Below are positions 9,436 to 17,515 of a DNA stretch of 64,000 nucleotides, in pieces. Under the pieces are notes generated by a model. That model searched no databases. It worked only from the letters and a program-made list of their open reading frames with translations, and had not been told where the DNA came from. Each line of letters opens with the position of its first letter. The stretch's first letter is position 1. This DNA is from Falsirhodobacter sp. 20TX0035 (GTDB lineage Bacteria; Pseudomonadota; Alphaproteobacteria; Rhodobacterales; Rhodobacteraceae), in assembly GCF_028307215.1 (NCBI RefSeq), contig NZ_JAQMHV010000009.1, forward strand, positions 54,812 to 118,811, written 5' to 3'. The translations under genes and the position numbers were made by a program.

Positions 9436-10154
9436 GCCACCTCCGGACCAATGACGGGGCGGCCGGCGGCGGCCAAGGCTGCAAGCCGCGTGAACGTGCC
9501 GCGGTCCACCGGCTCGAACATGATACGGTCACCGGCGGCGAGCAGGATCGCCGGATCGCGCGCGGGATCGAACAGGCGCACGGGCGTGCCCCCGATGAAG
9601 CGCCAGCCCGACGGACCTGCGACGGAGTTGATGCTGGCTTGCTGGCCGCCCATTCCCACCGCACCGGCTGGAATCATCTGGCGCGGGATGGCGAGGCGCG
9701 GGGTGTGCAGGCGCGGGTTCAGGCCGCCAAGATAGGCAAAACCCGGCGCAAACCCGATCATGAAGACGCGATACTCCGTCCCGCAATGCAGCGCGACCAG
9801 TTCTTCCGGCGACATCTTCTTTTCCCGTGCCAGATCCTCCAGATCAAGGCCGGCGGGCCCGCCGTAAAGCACTGGAACCCGCCAAAGGCGCGCGGGCGCA
9901 TTTTCCACGTCCAGTTCCTCCAGAAGGCGAAGCAACCGCTCCTCCAGCCGCCGCCCACGAATGACCGTCGGATCGTACCGCACGAGGAGGGAACGATAGG
10001 TCGGCACCCGGTCCGTGATGCCTGCGATGCCCGCACGGTCCAGCGCATCGGCAAGGGCGATGACACGGGCGTTGACCGCGGCATCGATGTCTTCGGACAG
10101 CTGCACCACCAGCGCCTGGTCCCCGGCGGGAAGGAGGATCGGCGCGCTTGTCAT
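9432..10154 (-). CDS. pxpB: 5-oxoprolinase subunit B (KipI/allophanate hydrolase subunit 1 family)
   Basis: 240 residues. I start at 10154 because the ATG there overlaps the stop of the preceding gene (ATGA) and homology starts with ILLPAGDQALVVQLS; an upstream extension of the frame looks non-coding. Family blocks: LLVRYDPTV, VPVLYGGPAGLDLEDLA, HCGTEYRVFMIGFAPGFAYLGGL, IPAGAVGMGGQQASINSVAGPSGWRFIGGTP. Forms the B2C2-type core with PxpC that, with PxpA, hydrolyses 5-oxoproline using ATP. Confidence 0.9.
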   Translation of the reverse strand: MTSAPILLPAGDQALVVQLSEDIDAAVNARVIALADALDRAGIAGITDRVPTYRSLLVRYDPTVIRGRRLEERLLRLLEELDVENAPARLWRVPVLYGGPAGLDLEDLAREKKMSPEELVALHCGTEYRVFMIGFAPGFAYLGGLNPRLHTPRLAIPRQMIPAGAVGMGGQQASINSVAGPSGWRFIGGTPVRLFDPARDPAILLAAGDRIMFEPVDRGTFTRLAALAAAGRPVIGPEVA

Positions 10155-11371
10155 GCCAGAAGGGTCCGGCGCAGGGTTTCGACGGCCGCCGCAAGGTCGG
10201 CCGGATCCATCCCTTCCTCGGGACAGTGGCTGCCGTTCCAGTTGCGCACGAAGATCATCGTGCTGTCCCATCCGGCAGCGGCGAAGGCGGCGGCATCGTG
10301 CCCGCCCCCCGACAGCATCCGGCGCAGCGGGACCGCCGTTGTCAGCCGGTCGCTCCATGTGGTCGACAGCTCCATCGGTTTCGATCGGCTTTGCGGTCCA
10401 AGCTCGAAACGGATGCCGGGACGCGCCGCCTCGATCCGGGCGATGTGGGTTTGCAGACGCCGGTCCGCCGCCTCCAGCACCGTCTCGCTGCTCGATCGAA
10501 GATCAAGGCAGAACCCCGCCTGCCCCGGCACCTTGGCCATCGCGTGCAGCGGACCGGACGCGTCGATGATGCCGAAGGTCACGGCCAGATCGTCCCCGGC
10601 CGCTAGGACGTCTGCCCAGTTGGCGTCCATCGCGTAGATCAGATCGGCCAGTGCGAACACCGCATCGGCCCGCAAATCACGCGGCGCGCCGCCTGAATGG
10701 GCCCAGACTCCGTGCACCTGTGCCGTCCGGTAGCGCAGCCCCCCGCGCACCCCCGTCACGATGGCATGGCTTTCTCCGGCCTCGTGCAGGACCGGCCCCT
10801 GCTCGATATGGATCTCCACGAAGCTGGCGCGGTTCGGCGGAGGGACCTGAAGGGCCGCTTCCGGGTCCAGACCTTGGTCCCGCATGTGGTCGGCCAGCGT
10901 GCGGCCGGTATCGGCGCGACGCACCTCCAGATCCGCCCGCGTCAACCGCCCCAGTGCCCCGCGCGACCCTATGTAAGAGGCGGGAAACCAGACGCTTTCT
11001 TCCGCCCGCGTGACCGTCACCACGATGTCGACCGGCGGCGTCTGTCTGGATTCGACCAGCGACGCCACCAGCGCCAGCGCCCCGGCAACCCCGGCCTGCC
11101 CGTCATACGCCCCGCCCTGTGCCACCGTATCGAGGTGGGAGCCGACATGGACCGCGGGCGCCGTCCGGTCGCGGCCCGGCAGGCGGGCGAACAGATTGCC
11201 GGCCGCATCCCGTGTGACGGAAAGGCCAAGGGCGTTCGCCTCGTCCGCCACCACCGCATGGGCCTCCGTTTCAAGGTCGGAATAGGAAGGGCGGGTCCAG
11301 CCGTCCCCGTCCCGCCCGATGGCGTTGATCCGTTTCAGAACCCGGTCGATGGTGCTGCGGATCACGGTCAT
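10151..11371 (-). CDS. M20 family amidase (N-carbamoyl-L-amino-acid hydrolase/allantoate amidohydrolase family)
   Basis: 406 residues. Dinuclear metal-site motifs are intact: VGSHLDTVAQGGAYDGQAGV (His, Asp, Asp), AEESVWFPASYIGSRG (Glu pair), FVEIHIEQGPVL (His) and SHCPEEGM near the C-terminus (final His). GGHDAAAFA is also a family block. Members hydrolyse carbamoyl or ureido groups from amino acids or allantoate. Overlaps the dehydrogenase upstream and pxpB downstream by four bases each, so it is translated within the pxpBC operon. With the hydantoinase-like protein at 17516 it could complete hydantoin-to-amino-acid conversion; that pairing is inference. Confidence 0.87.
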   Translation of the reverse strand: MTVIRSTIDRVLKRINAIGRDGDGWTRPSYSDLETEAHAVVADEANALGLSVTRDAAGNLFARLPGRDRTAPAVHVGSHLDTVAQGGAYDGQAGVAGALALVASLVESRQTPPVDIVVTVTRAEESVWFPASYIGSRGALGRLTRADLEVRRADTGRTLADHMRDQGLDPEAALQVPPPNRASFVEIHIEQGPVLHEAGESHAIVTGVRGGLRYRTAQVHGVWAHSGGAPRDLRADAVFALADLIYAMDANWADVLAAGDDLAVTFGIIDASGPLHAMAKVPGQAGFCLDLRSSSETVLEAADRRLQTHIARIEAARPGIRFELGPQSRSKPMELSTTWSDRLTTAVPLRRMLSGGGHDAAAFAAAGWDSTMIFVRNWNGSHCPEEGMDPADLAAAVETLRRTLLA

Positions 11372-12312
11372 GCCATCGCGTCCAGAAGGTCGGCATTGAC
11401 AGTGGTGGCCGGGCGCCGTCCCGACAGCGCCTCGATCACATGGGTGGCGGCGCGTTCGGCCACCCGGATTAGTGCGGCCTCGGTCGTGGCGCCCAGATGC
11501 GGGGTGAAGACCACCGGCAGATCACCCAGTGGGCCCGTCGGCGCGTCATGCTCGTAGACGTCCAGTCCTGCGCCTGCCAGCTGACCCGTGGTCAGCGCCG
11601 CCGCCAGCGCAGCCTCGTCCACCAGCCCCTCGCGCGCGGTGTTCACAAGGATCGCCCCGGGCTTCATGTGGGCAAAGCGGGCCGCGTTCATCATGTGGCG
11701 TGATTCCGGCCGCATCGGTGTGTGGAGAGAGACGAGATCCGCCTCGGCCAGACCCTCCTCCAGACCCACCCGGACGTATCTGCCCACATCGGTGGCGTGG
11801 GGCGAATGCACAAGAACGCGCATCCCGAAGGCCACGTCCAGCATCCGCCCAAGCTCCCGCCCGATGGCGCCCCAGCCGACGATCAGCGCCGTGCGGCCCT
11901 GAAGCTCAGTGAAGGTGGCGCTCTCTCGGAAGCCGGAACGGCCCGACCGTTCCGCCGCATCGCCGGCTGCGATCCCGCGCGCCACCGCCAGCGCCAGCCC
12001 AAGCGCCAGTTCCGCCACCGAGCGGGCATTCGCCCCCGGAACATTGCAGACCGGGATACCGCGTGCGCTGGCAGCCGTCTTGTCCACCGCGTTATGGCCA
12101 GTCCCGTGCACCGAGATCACCTTCAGGCTTGGCGCCGCGGCAATGGCTGCCGCTGAAAAGCCGGCATTGCGGGTAATCACCGCGTCGCATGGGCCCGCCA
12201 GTTGCGCAACCGTGTTCATGTCAGAAGCGGGACTGACCACCGGCTCGATTCCGTGGGCACGCAGCAGAGCCAGCCCGTCGGCGTGGATAGGTTGAACGAT
12301 CAAGCATTTCAT
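11368..12312 (-). CDS. D-2-hydroxyacid dehydrogenase (SerA-like)
   Basis: 314 residues from the ATG at 12312 (MKCLIVQPIHADGL), where family similarity starts; an upstream open extension was rejected. NAD-binding GWGAIGRELGRML near residue 150, the family segments VNTAREGLVDEAAL and HLGATTEAAL with the catalytic Arg/Glu/His arrangement expected of the family. Oxidises or reduces a 2-hydroxy/2-oxo acid. No strong ribosome site precedes the start, 25 bp after the GntR gene. Its role in an oxoproline/amino-acid derivative operon is unclear; it may handle a hydroxyacid side product. Confidence 0.88.
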   Translation of the reverse strand: MKCLIVQPIHADGLALLRAHGIEPVVSPASDMNTVAQLAGPCDAVITRNAGFSAAAIAAAPSLKVISVHGTGHNAVDKTAASARGIPVCNVPGANARSVAELALGLALAVARGIAAGDAAERSGRSGFRESATFTELQGRTALIVGWGAIGRELGRMLDVAFGMRVLVHSPHATDVGRYVRVGLEEGLAEADLVSLHTPMRPESRHMMNAARFAHMKPGAILVNTAREGLVDEAALAAALTTGQLAGAGLDVYEHDAPTGPLGDLPVVFTPHLGATTEAALIRVAERAATHVIEALSGRRPATTVNADLLDAMA

Positions 12313-12337
12313 GGGCGGAACATTCGTTGCTGGAAGA

Positions 12338-12964
12338 TTATCGTTGAAGGTTATGCAGAAAGCGGGCGCGCATGCAGTCGAAATGATGATGGGCGGCGGC
12401 GGCAGCCCCGGCGGGGTCGCCGCGGCGGATGGCGTCGATGACCGCCAGATGCTCGTGCCCCTGGTCGGTGAACACGTCCAGCCGGCGGACGATGGTGCTG
12501 CGCCGCGCGACGGCGCGTTGTTCGTCCAGGATCGCTGGCAGCAGCGACAACCCGGCCGCCCGCACGACGGCGGTGTGGAAGCGGTCATCCATGGCCCAGA
12601 AGGTATCGAAATCCATGGCCTCGCCTGAGGCGCAACGTTGCATTTCCTTGGCCGAGGCCTCCAGTGCGTCGGTCATCACGGCGCGGGCGGCAGCGGCCCC
12701 TTCCAGCACCCGGCGCAAGGCAAGGACGTCAAGAAACTGCTCGGCCGACACGGGACGCACGGTCAGCGCGCCGTTTGACAGCCGTCCCACGACGCCCTCC
12801 CGCTCCAGCCGGGAAAGCGCCGCCCGCAGGGGCGTCCGCGAGATGTGCGTTCGTTCCGCAAGGACACGCTCGCTGAGGATGGTCCCTCCGGGAATGCCAC
12901 CGTTCAGGATGTCCTGTTTGATGTTGTCATAGGCACGCTGCGCCAGCGTCTCGCGGTCCGTCAC
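12338..12964 (-). CDS. GntR family transcriptional regulator, FCD subfamily (second of a tandem pair)
   Basis: 208 residues. N-terminal winged helix (YDNIKQDILNGGIPGGTILSERVLAERTHISRTPLRAALSRLEREG, about residues 12-57) and an all-helical FCD effector domain with the D...H...H pattern (DDRFHTAVV, HEHLAVIDAI, HHHFDCM) that in this family binds a metal and a carboxylate ligand. Overlaps the other GntR gene by four bases. Two adjacent regulators of one subfamily suggest that two different inducers control the locus. Confidence 0.9.
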   Translation of the reverse strand: MTDRETLAQRAYDNIKQDILNGGIPGGTILSERVLAERTHISRTPLRAALSRLEREGVVGRLSNGALTVRPVSAEQFLDVLALRRVLEGAAAARAVMTDALEASAKEMQRCASGEAMDFDTFWAMDDRFHTAVVRAAGLSLLPAILDEQRAVARRSTIVRRLDVFTDQGHEHLAVIDAIRRGDPAGAAAAAHHHFDCMRARFLHNLQR

Positions 12965-13611
12965 GTCTCACTCCCGACGGAGGGATCGGACAGGCGCTGC
13001 AGGATCGCGTCCCGCGCATGGGCAAGGTGGACCGCCATGGAGGCGGCCGCCCCCTCCCCGTCGCCGGTCCGCAACGCCACAACGATCGCAAGATGCTCCT
13101 CGCAGCCGCGCATGTAGCGTTCGGGCACCTGACCGGCATCGAACACGCTTGTCCTGCGACGCAGGCCCTGCACCACCTCTCGCATCGCGACGCTGTTCGC
13201 GGCGATCAGCATCATGTCGTGGAAATCGTCATCCACCGTCCACAGATCCTCGGTCGAGCGGCCGGCGACCAGCGCCTCGACCCGTGCCTCCATGGCGGAC
13301 AGCTTGTACTCCGGCAAGGCCACCGCTGCCCGCGTGGCGCGAGGTTCCAGTTGAAGGCGGAGGAAGAAGATTTCCTCCACTTCGGCGGCGCTCGGCTTGC
13401 GCACCCGGGTGAAACGACCATCCCGGACGGCCAGCCCTTCGCTTTCGATCCGCTTGATCGCCTCGCGCACGGGGGTGCGGGACATACCCAGTTCCTGCCC
13501 CAGACTGGCCTCCTGCAACAGCGCGCCGGACGCCAGCCGTCCGTCGAAGATCCTGGCGACAATCTGCCGGCGCGCCTGCGCCGCGAGGCCGGGGCCTTGG
13601 GTCATCTTCAT
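12961..13611 (-). CDS. GntR family transcriptional regulator, FCD subfamily (first of a tandem pair)
   Basis: 216 residues with GntR winged helix (ARIFDGRLASGALLQEASLGQELGMSRTPVREAIKRIESEG) and FCD domain metal-site residues (DDDFHDMML, EEHLAIVVAL, MAVHLAHAR). Start ATG overlaps the DctM stop (TGATG). The closest candidate operator is the palindrome at 16617-16633 between dctP and pxpA, which matches the GGTATACC core seen in many FCD-GntR sites; which of the two regulators binds it cannot be told. Confidence 0.9.
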   Translation of the reverse strand: MKMTQGPGLAAQARRQIVARIFDGRLASGALLQEASLGQELGMSRTPVREAIKRIESEGLAVRDGRFTRVRKPSAAEVEEIFFLRLQLEPRATRAAVALPEYKLSAMEARVEALVAGRSTEDLWTVDDDFHDMMLIAANSVAMREVVQGLRRRTSVFDAGQVPERYMRGCEEHLAIVVALRTGDGEGAAASMAVHLAHARDAILQRLSDPSVGSET

Positions 13612-14912
13612 CAGCCGCCTGCCATAAGCGCCGGCAGGATGTCGATGATGCCGGGGAAGACGGCGATCAGGGCAACGAAACCGGCAAGGATCAGGAAGAA
13701 CGGCACCGTAGCGCGGGTGATCGCGCCAAGGCTGTCGCCCGTCAGCCGCTGGATGACGTTGAGGTTGAAGCCTACGGGAGGGGAGATCTGCGCCATCTCG
13801 ATCACGATGACCAGGAAGATGCCGAACCAGACCTTGGAATATCCCGCCGCCTCCACCAGCGGCAGGGTGATCGGCAATGTCATCACGATGATGCCCAGAC
13901 CTTCCATGACGGTGCCCAGCAGGATGTAGAAGACCAGAAGCACCAGGATCAGCATCAACGGCGAAAGCCCCCAGCCGTCGATGGTCGCCGCGATGTAGCG
14001 CGGCAGCCCCAGATAACCGATGGCAGTCGACAGGAACATCGCCCCCAGCATGATGAGGCCGATCATCGCGCAGTTGTTCGCCGCCGAACGCGCCGCGGCC
14101 AGCAGCCCCCTCAGGTTCAGCGTGCGCTGCCAGAAGCCGATGGCGACGGCGCCCGCCACGCCCACCGCCGCAGCCTCGGTCGGGGAGGCGATCCCCCCGT
14201 ACATGGAGCCGATGACCACAAGGATCAGCGCCAGCAGCGGGCCCAGATCCTTCAGCGCGACCAGCTTCTGCACGAACGTTGTGCGGGGCGGCGCCTCCCC
14301 CACCAGGGATGGGTTCAGAAGCGCGCGGATAGCGATGTAGCCCGAATAGGCCCCCGCGATCAGAAGGCCCGGAACGATCCCCGCGATGAACAGCTGCAGG
14401 ACCGATTCCTCGGCCATGACGCCATAGATGATCATGACGGTGGAAGGCGGGATCAGGAAGCCTAGGGTGCCTGCCCCTGCCAGCGACCCCGTCACCAGCG
14501 CCCGGTCATAGCCGCGGTCCAGAAGCTCCTTCGCGGTGATACGTCCCACGGTGGCCGTGGTCGCCGCCGAGGATCCGCAGACCGAGGCAAAGAGCGTGCA
14601 GCCCACCACCGTCAGGTGCCCCAGACGTCCCGGCACCCGCCGCAGCCACGGCGCGAGACCCGAGAACAACGCCTCGGAGATCTTCGTGCGGAACAGCAGT
14701 TCCGCCATCAGGATGAACAGCGGCAGCGCCAGAAGTTCCGGAGAGACGAGCGTGTTAAACGTCTGCTGCGCCAAAAGCTTCTCGAACGGCATCGACGGCC
14801 GGAACATAGCCAGAAGCCCGACGCCGGTGCCGACGAGGCCAAGGCCGATCCAGACGCCCGCGCCCAGAAGCAGCGTCATCAGACCTAGAAGGGAAAGGGA
14901 GACAGCACTCAT
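13611..14912 (-). CDS. dctM: TRAP transporter large permease (DctM)
   Basis: 433 residues, about 12 hydrophobic segments, with family blocks PLFILMAELLFRT, CGSSAATTATVGRITAKELLDRGYD, GFLIPPSTVMIIYG, ASPTEAAAVGVAGA and the C-terminal EMAQISPPVGFNLNVIQ. DctM is the sodium-coupled translocation subunit of TRAP importers. Lies 3 bp after dctQ and overlaps the GntR gene. Specificity comes from the binding protein at 15535. Confidence 0.94.
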   Translation of the reverse strand: MSAVSLSLLGLMTLLLGAGVWIGLGLVGTGVGLLAMFRPSMPFEKLLAQQTFNTLVSPELLALPLFILMAELLFRTKISEALFSGLAPWLRRVPGRLGHLTVVGCTLFASVCGSSAATTATVGRITAKELLDRGYDRALVTGSLAGAGTLGFLIPPSTVMIIYGVMAEESVLQLFIAGIVPGLLIAGAYSGYIAIRALLNPSLVGEAPPRTTFVQKLVALKDLGPLLALILVVIGSMYGGIASPTEAAAVGVAGAVAIGFWQRTLNLRGLLAAARSAANNCAMIGLIMLGAMFLSTAIGYLGLPRYIAATIDGWGLSPLMLILVLLVFYILLGTVMEGLGIIVMTLPITLPLVEAAGYSKVWFGIFLVIVIEMAQISPPVGFNLNVIQRLTGDSLGAITRATVPFFLILAGFVALIAVFPGIIDILPALMAGG

Positions 14913-14915
14913 GAT

Positions 14916-15470
14916 TCACTCCAGCCCTTCGCCGCGGGCGAGCACTCCGCCCCCGATCACCCGCAACAGCTGCGCAAGGATCTGAAGGCACAGCAGGATT
15001 GCCCCTGCGGCCAGCGCCGCCTGCGGCCAGACCAGCGGTATCCGTACCGCCGCAGCGGACGTCGATCCGCGCTCGAAGGAAAGCCACGCCATCTCGCACA
15101 GTGCCCAGGCAAGGGCCGCCGCCGTTGCCAGGCCGACAAGGGTCGCGACAAGGTCCAGCATCCGCGCGGTGCGCGGCCGGACGGCATCCACAAGCCCCGT
15201 GACCCGCACATGCGCCCCTTCTTTCAGTGCGCTGGCTGCCGCGAACATGAAGCAGCCGCCCATGAGATAGGCCGCCACGTCCCACGAGAACGAGATGGAG
15301 TAGCCCAGAAGGTTGCGGGCCAGAATCTCGGCCGCCACAAGAAGGAAGATGCCCAGGAGACACAGGGCGGACAGGACGTTGCCCGTGTCGGTGATCCGAT
15401 CGATGGGGCGCAGGATGCGTGCGAAAGGCACTCCGCCCGCAGGGATCCGGTCGAGGGTGAGGTCGTGCAT
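14916..15470 (-). CDS. dctQ: TRAP transporter small permease (DctQ)
   Basis: 184 residues with four predicted membrane helices (the first near residue 32, VLSALCLLGIFLLVAAEILARN) and the FSWDVAAYLMGGCFMFAAASALKEGAHVRV block typical of DctQ. Partner of DctM; separated from dctP by a 64-bp gap with an RNA hairpin. Confidence 0.9.
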   Translation of the reverse strand: MHDLTLDRIPAGGVPFARILRPIDRITDTGNVLSALCLLGIFLLVAAEILARNLLGYSISFSWDVAAYLMGGCFMFAAASALKEGAHVRVTGLVDAVRPRTARMLDLVATLVGLATAAALAWALCEMAWLSFERGSTSAAAVRIPLVWPQAALAAGAILLCLQILAQLLRVIGGGVLARGEGLE

Positions 15471-15500
15471 CGGCAGTCTCCGCTGACAGGGGATGCGGGA

Positions 15501-15527
15501 CGTCCCGGCAGGCAGCCTACCAGGACG
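15501..15527 (-). promoter_or_regulatory. Intercistronic RNA hairpin between dctP and dctQ
   Basis: On the minus-strand transcript CGUCCUGG (15527-15520) can pair with CCGGGACG (15508-15501) over eight base pairs including one G-U, with an 11-nt loop and no U-tract. Such hairpins after a binding-protein gene commonly protect its mRNA so that it is made in excess of the permeases; that role is inference here. Confidence 0.5.
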
Positions 15528-15534
15528 GGCGGGG

Positions 15535-16521
15535 TCAGTTGTCGCGGGCGGCCAGATAGGCGTCGATCACCGGAGCGGCGTCAGGCACACGCGCCTTGAA
15601 GTCGTCCCAAAGGGGCTTTGATTTCTCCAGAAGTGCGGCCTTCAGCTCTGGCGAGGGGTTGGTCACGTTCATCCCGTGCTCCTTCAAAGTGGCGATCCGC
15701 CCGGCGTCTTCAGCGCGGGAGTTGAGCCAGAACTGCCCTTCCATGTCGGCGGCCGCCGCCTCGATGGCGGCCTGAGCCTCGGGCTCCAGATCGTTCCACG
15801 CGTCGAAATTCACCGTCACGATGTTCGACGAGGCCTGCCAGTTGAAGGTGTTCATCTCCGACATGAACTCCCAGAAGGCGCCATCGACCCCGGAGGAGGA
15901 CGAGGTCGTGACCGCGTTGATGGTTCCAGCGGCCAGCGACGGCACCACCTCGCCCCAAGGCATCTGCACGGGCGTGGCGCCAAGCGCTCCGAAGAAGTTG
16001 TGACCGTTGGCGTCAACAACGCGGATCGTCATGCCCGCCATGTCCTCGATCTTTGCGATCGGGGTCTTGGAGAAGACGGCCTGTCCCGGCCAAGGCGTCA
16101 TGTAGAGCAGCTTCTGGTTCATCCCGGCGGCGATCTCCTCGATCTTGGGACGGTAGAACTTGTGCAGCAACGCCAGGTCCTGCGACGTCGGTGCAAGGAA
16201 GGGCAGCGCCTCGACGCCAAGGGCTGGGTTCTCCCCAACCTGCTGGCTCATCAGGATGTCGGCGATGGGAACGATGCCGTCGCGAACCGCCGCCATGCCC
16301 TCCGGCCCCTTGATCCCAAGGGCGCCACCGGAATGCACGGTGATCGTCACCTCCCCGTCAGTGACCTCTGCCACGCGGTCGGCGAAGGCCTGCGCGTTCT
16401 TGGTGTGGAAGTTTCCTTCCGGCCAGACGACGGACATGTCCCAACTGGTCTGGGCCAGGGCAGGCATGGCGGTGGTCATCCCAAGGAGTGCCGCGAAGGC
16501 GGCCTTGCGCAGGTCGATCAT
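15535..16521 (-). CDS. dctP: TRAP transporter solute-binding protein (DctP family)
   Basis: 328 residues, signal peptide with cleavage near AQT (MIDLRKAAFAALLGMTTAMPALAQ). Periplasmic DctP fold with the conserved Arg in GMTIRVVDANGHN, ligand-contacting GATPVQMPWGEVVPSLAAGTINAVT and a late FWLNSRAEDAGRIATL helix. First gene of the minus-strand operon that contains pxpB and pxpC. DctP6 and DctP7 of Bordetella pertussis are known to bind pyroglutamate, and the linkage to a complete pxpABC set suggests the same ligand here (inference). Confidence 0.92.
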   Translation of the reverse strand: MIDLRKAAFAALLGMTTAMPALAQTSWDMSVVWPEGNFHTKNAQAFADRVAEVTDGEVTITVHSGGALGIKGPEGMAAVRDGIVPIADILMSQQVGENPALGVEALPFLAPTSQDLALLHKFYRPKIEEIAAGMNQKLLYMTPWPGQAVFSKTPIAKIEDMAGMTIRVVDANGHNFFGALGATPVQMPWGEVVPSLAAGTINAVTTSSSSGVDGAFWEFMSEMNTFNWQASSNIVTVNFDAWNDLEPEAQAAIEAAAADMEGQFWLNSRAEDAGRIATLKEHGMNVTNPSPELKAALLEKSKPLWDDFKARVPDAAPVIDAYLAARDN

Positions 16522-16616
16522 GAAATTCCCTATCGGTTATCGCTGTTCATGGCGCGCTTTTTGCGGGCCTTGTCTTTGTCGTATCGTGGTCCTAAGCCGG
16601 ATGGCGACCGTCAGGG

Positions 16617-16633
16617 ATACCAACTGGTATACC
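16617..16633. promoter_or_regulatory. Candidate GntR (FCD) operator in the dctP-pxpA divergent promoter region
   Basis: ATACCAACTGGTAT (16617-16630) is a perfect inverted repeat with a 2-bp centre, and its right half continues into the perfect palindrome GGTATACC (16626-16633). This core is typical of FCD-GntR operators such as those of the UxuR/ExuR group. It sits midway in the 184-bp region between divergently transcribed dctP and pxpA, and two FCD-GntR genes are in the dctP operon. Confidence 0.6.
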
Positions 16634-16705
16634 GAAAACGAAGACGCCTGCATTCAGGGCGCGCAATAGCGGCACTGCCAACAAAACCATCAGGATGAGG
16701 ACGGA

Positions 16706-17482
16706 ATGAAGACGATCGATCTGAATTGCGACATGGGGGAAAGCTTCGGCGCGTGGACGATAGGAGATGATTCCGCGATGCTGGATATCATTTCCAGCGC
16801 CAACATCGCGTGCGGCTTTCACGCGGGGGATCCGTCCGTCATGCGCCGCACGCTGCGCATGGCACGGGAAAAGGGCGTTTCGGTGGGCGCGCACCCCTCC
16901 TTCGCCGATCTTTACGGATTTGGCCGCCGTCGCATCTCTGGCGAACGGCCCGAGGATTTGGAGGCGCAGCTAATCTACCAGATCGTCGCCCTGCGTGGCA
17001 TGGCCGAGATCGAAGGCCACCCGATGACGCATGTGAAGACCCACGGGGCATTGGGCAACATGGCGGCGGTGGATCCGGATCTGGCCGCGTTGTGCGTGCG
17101 CGCCGTCAAGGCGGTGGACCCCGGACTTGTCTATGTGTCCCTGCCCTATTCTGAAACCTTCGCGGCTGCGGAACGCGCCGGACTGACGGTCGCCTGCGAG
17201 GTCTATGCCGATCGCACCTATACGGACGCAGGTGAATTGACACCGCGCACCGAGCACGGGGCCGTTATTCACGATCCATCTCAGAGCCTGGCTCAGGTGC
17301 TGGAAATGGTGCTTGAGGGCCATATCCCGACCACCGGGGGCCGACGTCTTCCGGTGGAGGCCGCGACCATCTGCGTTCATGGGGATACGCCCGGTGCCGT
17401 GACGATGGCCCGCACCCTGCGCGACGCGCTGGCCGGTGAAGGAATCGCGATCGCACCGTTTGCAGGATCCCGGCAAGGCTGA
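16706..17482 (+). CDS. pxpA: 5-oxoprolinase subunit A (LamB/YcsF family)
   Basis: 258 residues, full length for the family. Diagnostic blocks: MKTIDLNCDMGESFGAW, SANIACGFHAGDP, VGAHPSFADLYGFGRR, THVKTHGALGNM, EVYADRTYTDAGELTPR and CVHGDTPGAV near the C-terminus. PxpA acts with PxpB and PxpC (9432-10154, 8485-9435) to hydrolyse 5-oxoproline to glutamate with ATP. Preceded by a GGATGAGGACGGA purine-rich ribosome site. It is divergent from the operon carrying pxpBC, rather than adjacent as in many genomes. Confidence 0.95.
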   Translation: MKTIDLNCDMGESFGAWTIGDDSAMLDIISSANIACGFHAGDPSVMRRTLRMAREKGVSVGAHPSFADLYGFGRRRISGERPEDLEAQLIYQIVALRGMAEIEGHPMTHVKTHGALGNMAAVDPDLAALCVRAVKAVDPGLVYVSLPYSETFAAAERAGLTVACEVYADRTYTDAGELTPRTEHGAVIHDPSQSLAQVLEMVLEGHIPTTGGRRLPVEAATICVHGDTPGAVTMARTLRDALAGEGIAIAPFAGSRQG

Positions 17483-17515
17483 GGCCTTGCCCGCGCTTGA
17501 TGAAGGAGATTTGGG

